14,570 bases of DNA, taken from Gammaproteobacteria bacterium (GTDB lineage: Bacteria; Pseudomonadota; Gammaproteobacteria; Steroidobacterales; GCA-2729495). Within the stretch, counting starts at the first letter, position 1, and each line of letters opens with the position of its first letter. Made by a program: the position numbers and the translations under genes. The stretch covers positions 1 through 14,570 of the forward strand of contig JAKLLP010000018.1 in the NCBI GenBank assembly GCA_023150055.1, written 5' to 3'. The notes beneath the pieces were generated by a model that had not been told where the DNA came from, made no database searches, and saw only the letters and a program-made list of their open reading frames with translations. Below are positions 1 to 7,026 of the stretch, one piece after another.

Positions 1-1115
1 CCGAGCCGGTGGTCCAGCGGCAGGGGCTCGACCGGATCGTGGTGCAGTTGCCGGGCGTCCAGGACCCGGCACAGGCCGAGCGCGTGCTCGGTGCCACGGC
101 AACGCTCGAATTCCGACTGGTCTGCGCGGACGAGAATCCGGTCGAGGCAGACCGCAGGGGGCGGGCGCCCGTCGGTTGCGAGTTGTACCGCGACCGGACC
201 GGACGGCCCGTGCTGCTCAGGCGCCGGGCCATCGTGACGGGCGATCAGCTGATCGACGCCGCGCAGGCCTTCGACCAGGGAATACCCGCGGTGTCCGTCC
301 GTCTCGACAGCAAGGGCGGCCGCGAGATGCTCGATGTCACCAAGGCCAATCTGAACAAGCCGATGGCCGTGCTTTTCGTCGAACAGAAACGGGAGCGCGT
401 GGAGCGCGACGGCGAAATCATCGAGGTGCCGAAGGAGGAAAAAGAGGTCATCAACGTCGCGACCATCAGGGGCGTTTTTTCCAACAACTTCCAGATCACC
501 GGCCTCGACATCATCGAGGCGCGCGACCTGGCCCTGCTGCTGCGCGCGGGGTCCCTGGCCGCCCCGATCTTCAAGGTCGAGGAGCGGACCATCGGCCCCA
601 GTCTCGGGCAGGACAATATCGACAAGGGTCTGAACGCGCTCCTGCTCGGCCTGGCCCTGGTTGCCGTATTCATGGCGGTCTATTACAAGGCCTTCGGTCT
701 CGTGGCCAACGTGGCGCTGGTTGCCAATATCGTGCTGCTCATCGCGCTGCTGTCCGTGTTGCAGGCCTCGCTGACTTTGCCGGGCATCGCCGGCATCGTG
801 CTGACGGTGGGCATGGCCGTGGATGCGAACGTGCTCATCAACGAGCGCATCAGGGAGGAACTGCGTAACGGCAACTCCCCCCAGGCGAGCATCTATGCGG
901 GTTACGAGAAGGCTTTCGCGACGATTGCCGACGCAAATCTCACCACCCTGATAGCCGGGCTCGTGTTGTTCGCGTTCGGGACCGGGCCGATAAAGGGCTT
1001 TGCCGTCGTGCTCTGTCTGGGCATCGTGACCTCGATGTTCACCGCAATTGTCGTCAGCCGTACCCTGGTCAATGCCATCTGGGGCGGACGACGACTCGAA
1101 GGCCTCCCGGTCTGA
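1..1115 (+). CDS. secD: Protein translocase subunit SecD, 3' part (5' end outside window)
   Basis: C-terminal 371 residues or so of SecD, the inner-membrane partner of SecF that uses the proton gradient to help pull proteins through SecYEG into the periplasm. The reading frame is open to the left edge (codons from base 3), and the first codons, EPVVQRQGLDRIVVQLPG, fall in the middle of the first periplasmic domain, so the GTG at 9 is not a start. Next come LGATATLEFRLV, the remaining periplasmic part with FSNNFQITGLDI, and the membrane segments, including the signature GMAVDANVLINERIREEL at about bases 810-870. E. coli SecD is 615 residues, so roughly 240 are missing upstream. secF follows 12 bases after the stop, the usual secDF operon. 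Identification is firm. Confidence 0.96.
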   Translation, partial: EPVVQRQGLDRIVVQLPGVQDPAQAERVLGATATLEFRLVCADENPVEADRRGRAPVGCELYRDRTGRPVLLRRRAIVTGDQLIDAAQAFDQGIPAVSVRLDSKGGREMLDVTKANLNKPMAVLFVEQKRERVERDGEIIEVPKEEKEVINVATIRGVFSNNFQITGLDIIEARDLALLLRAGSLAAPIFKVEERTIGPSLGQDNIDKGLNALLLGLALVAVFMAVYYKAFGLVANVALVANIVLLIALLSVLQASLTLPGIAGIVLTVGMAVDANVLINERIREELRNGNSPQASIYAGYEKAFATIADANLTTLIAGLVLFAFGTGPIKGFAVVLCLGIVTSMFTAIVVSRTLVNAIWGGRRLEGLPV

Positions 1116-1127
1116 AGGCAGGCAAAA

Positions 1128-2072
1128 ATGGAACTGTTCACCAAGGTCAGTCACGTCCCGTTCATGCGCTATGCGCGCGTGATCACTACTATCTCGTTGA
1201 TACTGACGATCGTCAGCATCGTTTCTCTGCTGGTGCGGGGACTCAACTTCGGTATCGATTTCACCGGCGGTGTGTTGCTCGAAGTCGGGTATGCGCAGGC
1301 TGCCGATCTGCAGACCGTCCGCCGCCAACTCGCCGCTGGCGGGCATCCGGACGCGCAGGTGCAGAACTTCGGCACATCGAGGGACGTCCTGATCCGGCTG
1401 CCACCGCTCGACGAGAGTGCCGGACCCGGTGAGGGCGGCAAGCTTGGCCAGGAGATCATTGCGCTGCTGCGGGCGTCGGATCCCGGGGTCGACCTGCGCC
1501 GCGTCGAGTTCGTGGGTCCGCAGGTCGGCAAGGAATTGACCGAACAGGGCACATTGTCCGTGCTCGCGGCGCTGCTTCTCATCCTCGTCTACGTGATGTT
1601 TCGCTTCCAGTGGAAATTTGCCCTGGGAGCAGTCCTTGCGACCGCGCACGATGCGATCATGACTGTCGGCATTTTCTCGTTATTCTGGATTCCGTTCGAT
1701 CTGTCGGTGGTCGCCGCGGTCCTGGCACTCGTCGGTTACTCGCTCAATGACACGGTGGTGGTCTTCGACCGCATAAGGGACCACTTTCGCACCGTGCGGC
1801 GCGGTAAAGAGGAGGACCTGATCGACCGGTCGATCAACGAGACGCTCAGCAGGACGCTGATCACGAGCGCTGTCACGCTGCTCGTCGTCATCGCATTGCT
1901 GCTTTTTGGTGGTGAGGCGCTGCGAGGTTTTTCGATCGCGCTGGCGTTTGGCATCACCTTCGGTACCTACTCGTCGATCTACGTGGCGAGCGCCTTCGCC
2001 TATTTCCTGAAGGTGGCGCCGGCAGATCTCATGCCGGCGAAGAACCAGGAGCAGGTCGACGAAATGCCCTGA
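1128..2072 (+). CDS. secF: Protein translocase subunit SecF
   Basis: Complete SecF, 314 residues (E. coli 323), acting with SecD in proton-driven late steps of Sec export. TM1 is at about residues 15-36, followed by the family signature GIDFTGG (42-48) and a periplasmic domain to about 140. Five more membrane segments lie between about 142 and 297. The conserved motif YSLNDTVVVFDRIRDHFR is at 204-221, in the region known from the family to matter for proton coupling. The ATG at 1128 gives the expected N-terminus (MELF) and has a purine-rich AAGGCAGG 5' of it. The gene converges on suhB with only 8 bases between the stop codons, inside a small hairpin. Confidence 0.97.
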   Translation: MELFTKVSHVPFMRYARVITTISLILTIVSIVSLLVRGLNFGIDFTGGVLLEVGYAQAADLQTVRRQLAAGGHPDAQVQNFGTSRDVLIRLPPLDESAGPGEGGKLGQEIIALLRASDPGVDLRRVEFVGPQVGKELTEQGTLSVLAALLLILVYVMFRFQWKFALGAVLATAHDAIMTVGIFSLFWIPFDLSVVAAVLALVGYSLNDTVVVFDRIRDHFRTVRRGKEEDLIDRSINETLSRTLITSAVTLLVVIALLLFGGEALRGFSIALAFGITFGTYSSIYVASAFAYFLKVAPADLMPAKNQEQVDEMP

Positions 2073-2084
2073 GCGCGTGCTCAG
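2069..2084. terminator. Small perfect hairpin over the secF and suhB stop codons
   Basis: CTGAGC, a four-base GCGT loop, then GCTCAG: a perfect 6-bp inverted repeat. The secF TGA (2070-2072) lies in the left arm and the suhB stop (2081-2083 on the other strand) in the right arm. Its position between convergent genes suits a bidirectional transcript end, but neither strand has a T-tract after it, so a standard intrinsic terminator is not shown. It may instead act as a 3'-end stabiliser or be chance. Confidence 0.35.
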
Positions 2085-2863
2085 AGCATGGGCATGAACA
2101 GGCTTTTCAGGGCGTCGTGGACCTTGGGCGCACCAGCCAGCACGTTACCGGTCTGCAGCGGATCCTCACCCGGAGTGAGGCTGCTGATGATGCCGCCGGC
2201 TTCCTGGATCAGGAGCGCGCCAGCGGCGATGTCCCACACGCTGAGCCCGAATTCCCAGAATCCGTCCAGCCGGCCTGCAGCCACATAGCAGAGGTCGAGG
2301 GCGGCGGAGCCAGGGCGGCGCACGCCGGCGGTGGTTTCCATCACCGCGCGCAGCATTTCCATGTACTGTGGCAGCCATTCCACGTTGCTGCGGTAGGGGA
2401 AGCCGGTGCCGATCAGCGCGCCATCGAGCCCCGGCCGGGCACTCACCCGGACGCGCCTGCCGTCGAGCTGGGCACCACTGCCCCGCATGGCCGTGAACAG
2501 CTCCTGCCGGCACGGATCGTACACGACCGCGACCTGTAGCTGATCGCGCACCTTTAGCGCGATCGATACCGAGAAGACCGGAAAGCCGTGGAGGAAGTTT
2601 GTGGTGCCGTCGAGCGGATCGATGATCCAGACACACTCGTCTCCGGCATGTCTGCCACTTTCCTCGGCGAGAAACCCGTGGCCCGGGTAACGCTCCCGGA
2701 TACTGTCGATGATCGCAGCTTCCGCCGCATGGTCGACCTGGGTCACGAACTCGTTGCGGGCCTTGCTGCGCACCTCGATGTCGGCGACGCGGTTGAGGTA
2801 GCGCAGCGCGGTGTCGCCACCCTTGCGCGCGGCCTTGATGGCCGTATTGAGAAGCGCCTGCAT
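2081..2863 (-). CDS. suhB: Inositol-1-monophosphatase family protein SuhB
   Basis: 260-residue magnesium-dependent inositol monophosphatase-family enzyme (E. coli SuhB 267). The family hydrolyses inositol phosphates; in E. coli SuhB also joins the rRNA antitermination complex and helps ribosome assembly. Metal-site residues are all present: E67 in LAEESG, the signature DPLDGTTNF (D82, D85, T87) and D211 in VWDIAAG. The frame is open much further upstream, but the protein start MQALLNTAIKAARKGG matches the usual family N-terminus and AAAGGC lies about 12 bases 5' of the ATG, so 2863 is the chosen start. It is transcribed divergently from trmJ, as in many gammaproteobacteria, and convergently with secF. 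Confidence 0.95.
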   Translation of the reverse strand: MQALLNTAIKAARKGGDTALRYLNRVADIEVRSKARNEFVTQVDHAAEAAIIDSIRERYPGHGFLAEESGRHAGDECVWIIDPLDGTTNFLHGFPVFSVSIALKVRDQLQVAVVYDPCRQELFTAMRGSGAQLDGRRVRVSARPGLDGALIGTGFPYRSNVEWLPQYMEMLRAVMETTAGVRRPGSAALDLCYVAAGRLDGFWEFGLSVWDIAAGALLIQEAGGIISSLTPGEDPLQTGNVLAGAPKVHDALKSLFMPML

Positions 2864-2927
2864 GTGCGGTATCTGCCTTTGTTGCTGATCTGGCCGCAGG
2901 ACGAGCGAGCGCGGCGAGCGGGCGGCC

Positions 2928-2933
2928 ATTCTA
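2928..2933 (-). promoter_or_regulatory. Possible -10 element for suhB
   Basis: On the minus strand this reads TAGAAT, one mismatch from TATAAT, about 65 bases before the suhB start. The hexamer 17 bases 5' of it (TACACG, 2951-2956) matches TTGACA at only three positions, so the promoter call is weak. Confidence 0.25.
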
Positions 2934-3024
2934 CGGCGGCGCTGGCCGCTCGTGTATCCCGTGGGCGGTGCGGACCCGCGCGAGCCCGCCCGCAAGGCGG
3001 CGATACACCTGTGCACAGCTTCCC

Positions 3025-3030
3025 TAGAAT
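3025..3030 (+). promoter_or_regulatory. Possible -10 element for the trmJ operon
   Basis: TAGAAT, one mismatch from TATAAT, sits 41 bases before the trmJ ATG in an otherwise GC-rich stretch. With 17-base spacing the -35 position reads GATACA (3002-3007), sharing only the ACA half of TTGACA. A start of transcription near 3037 would give a leader of about 35 bases. This is the best candidate in the region, but unproven. Confidence 0.35.
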
Positions 3031-3071
3031 ATGCGGCCCTTGGCCCCTCACGCCGCCCCGAGCCGTTTGCC

Positions 3072-3839
3072 ATGACGCCTGCTGACATTCGATTCGTGCT
3101 GTTCGAGCCGACCCACCCGGGAAATATTGGTGCCGTGGCCAGGGCCATGAAGACCATGGGGCTGAGCGACCTCGTGCTCGTCAACCCGGTCGACTGTGAG
3201 GGCCCGGAGGCGAGGGCGCGCGCCTCGGGCGCAGCCGACGTGCTCGAGGCCGCCACCCGGGTGAGCAGCCTTGCCGCGGCGATCAGCGGCTGCGGACTTG
3301 TCATTGGCGCGAGCGCGCGCCACCGCCGCCTGGGGATGCCCGAGCTGGCCCCCCGGGAATGTGCCGAGAACCTGGTGCGGGCGCGCAGGGTGGCCCCAGC
3401 TGCCGTGGTATTCGGGCCGGAACGCGCCGGTTTGACCAACGCGGAACTCGATCTCTGCAATGCCATCGTGTTCATTCCCGCGAACCCGGCCTACAGTTCG
3501 CTGAATCTCGCGGCGGCAGCGCAGGTCATCGCCTGGGAGATTCGCTGCGCGGAAGGCATCACTCTCCCTGATCCTGCCCCGGAATCGCCGCCGGCGACTG
3601 CGCAGGACATGGACCTGTTCTACGATCACCTGCAACGCGTGCTCGAATCGAGCGGTTTCCTCGATCGCGGCAATCCGCGTCAACTCATGAGGCGTCTGCG
3701 CCGCCTGTTCAATCGTGCACGGCTCGACCAGAACGAGCTGAATATCCTGCGCGGCATCCTCGCTGCGGTTGCTCCCGGGTCCGGGGAACGCTCCTGGCGC
3801 GGTGCGGTCGAAAGCAGGCCGCAAGACGACCAGCCGTGA
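3072..3839 (+). CDS. trmJ: tRNA (cytidine/uridine-2'-O-)-methyltransferase TrmJ
   Basis: 255-residue SPOUT-class RNA methyltransferase (E. coli TrmJ 246), which methylates the ribose 2'-OH of tRNA position 32 using SAM. Seen in the sequence: HPGNIGAVARAMKTMG (15-30), carrying the family's conserved Asn18 and Arg24; VFGPERAGLTNAEL near the middle; and ANPAYSSLNLAAAAQVIAWE, the trefoil-knot SAM-binding end. The frame is open 120 bases further 5', but the family begins at MTPADIRFVLFEPTHPGN, so the ATG at 3072 is chosen. suhB lies divergent, as in E. coli. The stop overlaps the GTG of the desulfurase gene by four bases (GTGA), implying coupled translation. Confidence 0.93.
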   Translation: MTPADIRFVLFEPTHPGNIGAVARAMKTMGLSDLVLVNPVDCEGPEARARASGAADVLEAATRVSSLAAAISGCGLVIGASARHRRLGMPELAPRECAENLVRARRVAPAAVVFGPERAGLTNAELDLCNAIVFIPANPAYSSLNLAAAAQVIAWEIRCAEGITLPDPAPESPPATAQDMDLFYDHLQRVLESSGFLDRGNPRQLMRRLRRLFNRARLDQNELNILRGILAAVAPGSGERSWRGAVESRPQDDQP

Positions 3840-4996
3840 CGTTATATCTCGATTACGCGGCCTCCACGCCGGTCGATCCCCAGGTGGCCGAGGCGATGGA
3901 CCGTGTGCTGAGAAGCGACCTGCTGCAGGCCAACCCCGCGGCACGCCACGCGCGCGGACGCGCGGCCCGTGCATGCGTGGAGGCGGCACGCCTGGATGTC
4001 GCGCGGCTGATTGGTGCCGCTGGCGAGGAAATCATCTGGACCTCGGGTGCTACCGAGTCGAACAATCTCGCCGTCATCGGCGCGGCGCGTTTCCGTGCAG
4101 GCAGGGGTCGGCACCTCGTCACTTGCGTGACCGAGCATCCCTCGGTGACCGCCGCTTTCCGTCATCTCGCGACGCAGGGATTTGCGGTTACCTGGCTCGA
4201 GCCGGGTATCGACGGGATTCTCCCCCCGGAACAGGTGGCCGCAGCGCTGCGACCCGATACCACTGTCGTCTCGGTGATGCACGTGAACAACGAGACCGGT
4301 GTCGTGCAGGACGTGGCCGCGATTGGGGCGCTTTGCAGGTCGCGCGGCGTGCTGTTTCACGTGGACGCCGTCCAGGCGGCAGGACGTGAGCGGATCGATG
4401 CCCGCGAGCAGGGCATCGATCTGCTGTCGCTGTCGGCGCACAAGATGTACGGGCCAAAAGGGGTTGGTGCCCTTTACGTCAGCATGGACACGGCACGGCG
4501 GGTGGAGCCTCTGCTGTTCGGTGGCGGGCAGGAGCGGGGGATGCGGCCGGGGACAGTAGCCACGCACCAGGTCGTCGGCATGGGCGTGGCCGCCAGGCTG
4601 GCGGGCGAACACCTTACTGCGGATTCCGCGGGAATTCGCCTGCTGAGAGACGAGCTGTGGACACGACTTGGCGATTTGCCCGGTGTGTTGTTGAATGGAC
4701 ATCCCACGCGGCGCGCCTGCCATATTCTGAACGTCAGTGTCATCGGCGTGGAAGGCGAGAGCCTGTTGTATGGGCTGCGCGATCTCGCCGTCTCGGCCGG
4801 ATCGGCCTGTGCATCCGGCGATGGCGAGCCTTCGGCCGTACTGCGTTGTCTTGGCCGCAGCGATGAGCTCGCGCGCAGCTCGGTGCGCTTCAGCCTCGGG
4901 CGTGGTAATACGCTGGCCGATGTGGACTGCGCAGCCGACCGGTTCAGCGCAGCAGTCGCGCACCTGCGGCGGTTGTCGCCTGCCACGCCTGGCTGA
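3836..4996 (+). CDS. IscS-like cysteine desulfurase lacking the C-terminal tail
   Basis: 386-residue PLP enzyme of the NifS/IscS class, expected to take sulfur from cysteine as a persulfide and release alanine. Clear landmarks are LDYAASTPVDP at the N-terminus, SGATESNNLAV (70-80), His101, MHVNNETGVVQD (148-159), Asp177 and Gln180, PLP lysine K203 in SAHKMYGPKGVGALYV, GGGQERGMRPGT (229-240) and active-site C325 in SAGSACASG. The sequence is close to IscS along its length, but ends at RRLSPATPG. E. coli IscS (404) continues for about 20 more residues, a segment known to help bind IscU. The start is GTG at 3836, overlapping trmJ. The next gene encodes a degenerate IscU-like protein, so the two probably work together. 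I leave the symbol blank because it may not be the main IscS. Confidence 0.9.
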   Translation: MTLYLDYAASTPVDPQVAEAMDRVLRSDLLQANPAARHARGRAARACVEAARLDVARLIGAAGEEIIWTSGATESNNLAVIGAARFRAGRGRHLVTCVTEHPSVTAAFRHLATQGFAVTWLEPGIDGILPPEQVAAALRPDTTVVSVMHVNNETGVVQDVAAIGALCRSRGVLFHVDAVQAAGRERIDAREQGIDLLSLSAHKMYGPKGVGALYVSMDTARRVEPLLFGGGQERGMRPGTVATHQVVGMGVAARLAGEHLTADSAGIRLLRDELWTRLGDLPGVLLNGHPTRRACHILNVSVIGVEGESLLYGLRDLAVSAGSACASGDGEPSAVLRCLGRSDELARSSVRFSLGRGNTLADVDCAADRFSAAVAHLRRLSPATPG

Positions 4997-5006
4997 GGGG
5001 CAGACA

Positions 5007-5402
5007 GTGGCGGACGAGTATCCAACCCCGGTCGCGCGTTACTTCAGCGCCCCGGTCAATGTCGGGCCGCTACAGGCCCGTGGGGGACCTGCCCTGCGCG
5101 GTGAGGCGGGCCAAATTGAGGCCGGTGCCTGGGTCGTATTCGAAGCCATTGTCGAGAACAGGGTCATCGGGCAGCTAGTGTTCCAGGCCTATGGCTGCCC
5201 TTATGTCATAGCCGCCTGCTGCCGCGTGACCGAGCTGTTGAGAGGCTGCCATGCAGGTGAAGCAGCCGCGGTGACGGCGCAGCGGCTCGCCGCCGATCTC
5301 GACATACCGGTCGGGAAACTGGCTAGCCTGCTGATTATTCAGGATGCCTTGCGGAACTGCTTTCGGGATTGGGATACTACGCCCCCCGCCGTCGCCCCAT
5401 AG
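5007..5402 (+). CDS. IscU/NifU-N-like scaffold homologue with degenerate cluster site
   Basis: 131-residue protein aligning to IscU over most of its length: [14 protein letters not shown] matches the IscU start, [24 protein letters not shown] matches the YGC helix region, and [18 protein letters not shown] matches the C-terminal helix. IscU builds Fe-S clusters on three cysteines. Here only the YGC cysteine (C64) is kept. The GAPACGD segment is replaced by GQIEAGAW without cysteine or aspartate, and the HC pair is replaced by A106-S107. Further cysteines at 71, 72, 81 and 118 are not at ligand positions. The GTG at 5007 is chosen because it lies 10 bases after the desulfurase stop with GAGGGGCAG 5' of it. 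The role is uncertain: a sulfur acceptor or carrier, a regulator of the desulfurase, or a cluster scaffold with different ligands. Confidence 0.8.
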   Translation: MADEYPTPVARYFSAPVNVGPLQARGGPALRGEAGQIEAGAWVVFEAIVENRVIGQLVFQAYGCPYVIAACCRVTELLRGCHAGEAAAVTAQRLAADLDIPVGKLASLLIIQDALRNCFRDWDTTPPAVAP

Positions 5403-5487
5403 GATGCATGGTCCTCTGTCCGGCCGTAGCCGAGGCAGCCGATACGTGACGGTTCATTTTTTTATCCATGTTTTTCAGGGAGATATG
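5403..5487 (+). other. AT-richer gap between the IscU-like gene and ndk
   Basis: This 85-base gap breaks the otherwise tight gene packing. It holds a run of seven T (5457-5463) after a GC-rich stretch in which CCGT (5424-5427) can pair with ACGG (5449-5452), only a weak stem with a long loop. It could be a poor terminator or attenuator, or carry the ndk promoter. I see no convincing -35/-10 pair. GGGAG at 5478-5482 is the ndk ribosome binding site. Confidence 0.35.
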
Positions 5488-5919
5488 ATGTCTATTGAGA
5501 GAACCCTCTCGATTGTGAAACCCGATGGCGTGCAGAAAAACCTGATCGGCGAGGTGTACCGGCGTTTCGAAAAAGCGGGGCTCCGCATCGTCGCCGCGCG
5601 CATGGTGCAGCTCAGCCGGGCACAGGCCGAGGGCTTTTATGCCGTGCATCGGGAGCGGCCATTTTTCAAAGACCTGGTGCACTACATGATTTCTGGACCC
5701 ATCATGGTGCAGGTACTCGAAGGTGAGAAGGCGATTGAGCGTAACCGCGAGATCATGGGCGCCACCGACCCAAAGAAGGCCGCGCCGGGAACCATTCGCG
5801 CGGATTTCGCCGCCAGCATCGAGGAGAACGTCGTGCACGGCTCGGATGGTCCGGATACTGCCAGGCAGGAGATCGGCTTTTTCTTCAGCCAGAGCGATCT
5901 GTGCCCGCGGCTGCGGTGA
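5488..5919 (+). CDS. ndk: Nucleoside diphosphate kinase
   Basis: 143-residue Ndk, the same length as the E. coli enzyme. It moves the gamma phosphate of ATP onto other (d)NDPs through a phosphohistidine, balancing nucleotide pools in the cytosol. Landmarks are [15 protein letters not shown] (K11), [11 protein letters not shown] and [10 protein letters not shown] with the phosphorylated His117. The usual Ser-Pro/Glu after GSD is GPD here, a mild change. Two adjacent ATG codons exist (5485 and 5488). The second is preferred because GGGAG (5478-5482) is then five bases away and the protein starts MSIERT as in the family. The frame is open further 5' but without similarity. rlmN follows after six bases. 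Confidence 0.96.
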   Translation: MSIERTLSIVKPDGVQKNLIGEVYRRFEKAGLRIVAARMVQLSRAQAEGFYAVHRERPFFKDLVHYMISGPIMVQVLEGEKAIERNREIMGATDPKKAAPGTIRADFAASIEENVVHGSDGPDTARQEIGFFFSQSDLCPRLR

Positions 5920-5925
5920 GGTGAG

Positions 5926-7026
5926 ATGAACGACCCGGCCCTCAGTCTGCTCGGGCTGCCGCGCCGTGACCTGGAGCAGTTTTTCGTCGGCATTGGCGAG
6001 AAACCGTTCCGGGCGCGACAGGTCATGAAGTGGATCTACGGCCGGGGCGTCACAGATCCCGGACAGATGACCGACCTGGGGCTGGCGCTACGCCACGACC
6101 TGGCGGCGCGTGCACCCATCCGGCTGCCCGCTGTGCTGACGACGCAGGAGTCGGCCGATGGCACGGTGAAGTGGCGCCTGGATGCCGGTTCGGGCCAGGT
6201 GATCGAGACGGTATTCATTCCTGAGCCCGGACGGGGGACGTTATGCGTGTCCTCGCAGGTCGGCTGCGCCATGAATTGTCCATTCTGCGCGACCGGCCAC
6301 CAGGGCTTCAACCGCAACCTGTCCGCCGCGGAAATCATCGCCCAGGTGCTGTTGGCGCGCCGGGATCTCGGCGATCTCGATGAGGGACGTTCGCCGATCA
6401 CCAACGTGGTCTTCATGGGCATGGGCGAGCCGCTTGCCAACTTCCGCTCCGTCGTCCAGGCCTGCGACATCCTGGTCGATGACCTCGCCTGCAAGCTGTC
6501 ACGTCGCCGTGTCACGGTCAGTACCTCTGGTCTCGTGCCGCAGATCAAGCGTCTCGCGAGCGAGTCCCGCGTCGCGCTGGCGGTGTCCCTGCATGCGCCG
6601 GACGATGAGCTGCGTAATCGGCTGGTGCCGATCAACCGCATGCATCCGATCGCTGAATTGCTGGCGGCATGCTGGGCCTATGTGGAGGCGACCAATACCC
6701 GGGAGATCACCGTCGAGTACGTGATGCTCGACGGCGTCAACGACTCGCCCGAGCATGCCCGGCGACTTGCTTCGCTCCTGCGCGGCAGGCCTGCAAAGCT
6801 GAACCTCATACCGTTCAATCCGTTTGCCGGTGCGGGTTTCCGGCGTTCAGCGCCGGAAGTGATCGAACGGTTCCGCAACCTGCTGTCGGCATCTGGAATC
6901 GTGACTGTCACGCGGCGGACCCGGGGCGACGACATCGCGGCCGCCTGCGGGCAGCTGGCCGGCCAGGTCGATAACCGCGTCCGGACACCGCTCGGCAGCA
7001 GGCACGGGGAGGACCTGTGGAATTAA
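5926..7026 (+). CDS. rlmN: Dual-specificity 23S rRNA/tRNA adenine-C2 methyltransferase RlmN
   Basis: 366-residue radical-SAM methyltransferase that adds a methyl group to C2 of A2503 in 23S rRNA and A37 of some tRNAs. The 4Fe-4S cluster cysteines are C114, C118 and C121 in GCAMNCPFCATG. GEP at 167-169 (MGMGEPLANF) is part of SAM binding. The methyl-carrying cysteine pair of the family corresponds to C118 and C341 (RGDDIAAACGQL). The N-terminal RNA-binding part, with FRARQVMKWIYGRG, is present. ATG 5926 follows GAGG at 5918-5921. The last ten bases overlap the pilW start. The ndk-rlmN-pilW order is usual for gammaproteobacteria. Confidence 0.97.
   Translation: MNDPALSLLGLPRRDLEQFFVGIGEKPFRARQVMKWIYGRGVTDPGQMTDLGLALRHDLAARAPIRLPAVLTTQESADGTVKWRLDAGSGQVIETVFIPEPGRGTLCVSSQVGCAMNCPFCATGHQGFNRNLSAAEIIAQVLLARRDLGDLDEGRSPITNVVFMGMGEPLANFRSVVQACDILVDDLACKLSRRRVTVSTSGLVPQIKRLASESRVALAVSLHAPDDELRNRLVPINRMHPIAELLAACWAYVEATNTREITVEYVMLDGVNDSPEHARRLASLLRGRPAKLNLIPFNPFAGAGFRRSAPEVIERFRNLLSASGIVTVTRRTRGDDIAAACGQLAGQVDNRVRTPLGSRHGEDLWN

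Larger units (their letters stand above)
2864..3071. other. Divergent intergenic region suhB / trmJ
   Basis: This 208-base stretch must carry the promoters for suhB (leftward) and the trmJ run (rightward). It is very GC-rich apart from two -10-like hexamers, TAGAAT on each strand. It also holds an imperfect inverted repeat, GTGGGCGG (2961-2968) with CCGCCCGC (2986-2993), forming 8 pairs including one G-T wobble around a 17-base loop. No gene or regulator site is recognisable. An open frame crosses it on both strands, but neither shows family similarity upstream of the chosen starts. Confidence 0.5.

Noticed and set aside
2952..3071. trmJ starting 120 bases earlier
   Set aside because: The extra 40 residues (Arg/Pro/Ala-rich) lie across the probable promoter, and the family starts at the ATG at 3072.
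2864..3475. N-terminal extension of SuhB by about 200 residues, up to a 464-residue protein
   Set aside because: The extra part overlaps trmJ antisense, is low in family-like sequence, and the internal ATG at 2863 gives the normal SuhB N-terminus.
3048..3989. 313-codon open frame on the minus strand
   Set aside because: It is opposite trmJ and the desulfurase start; Arg/Pro/His-rich with no family features.
3842..4963. 373-codon open frame on the minus strand
   Set aside because: It is opposite the desulfurase gene, with no motif and typical shadow composition.
4737..5006. N-terminal extension of the IscU-like protein into the desulfurase gene
   Set aside because: Bases before 5007 are read in the desulfurase frame with clear active-site sequence (Cys325 region). 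The extension has no similarity to scaffold proteins.
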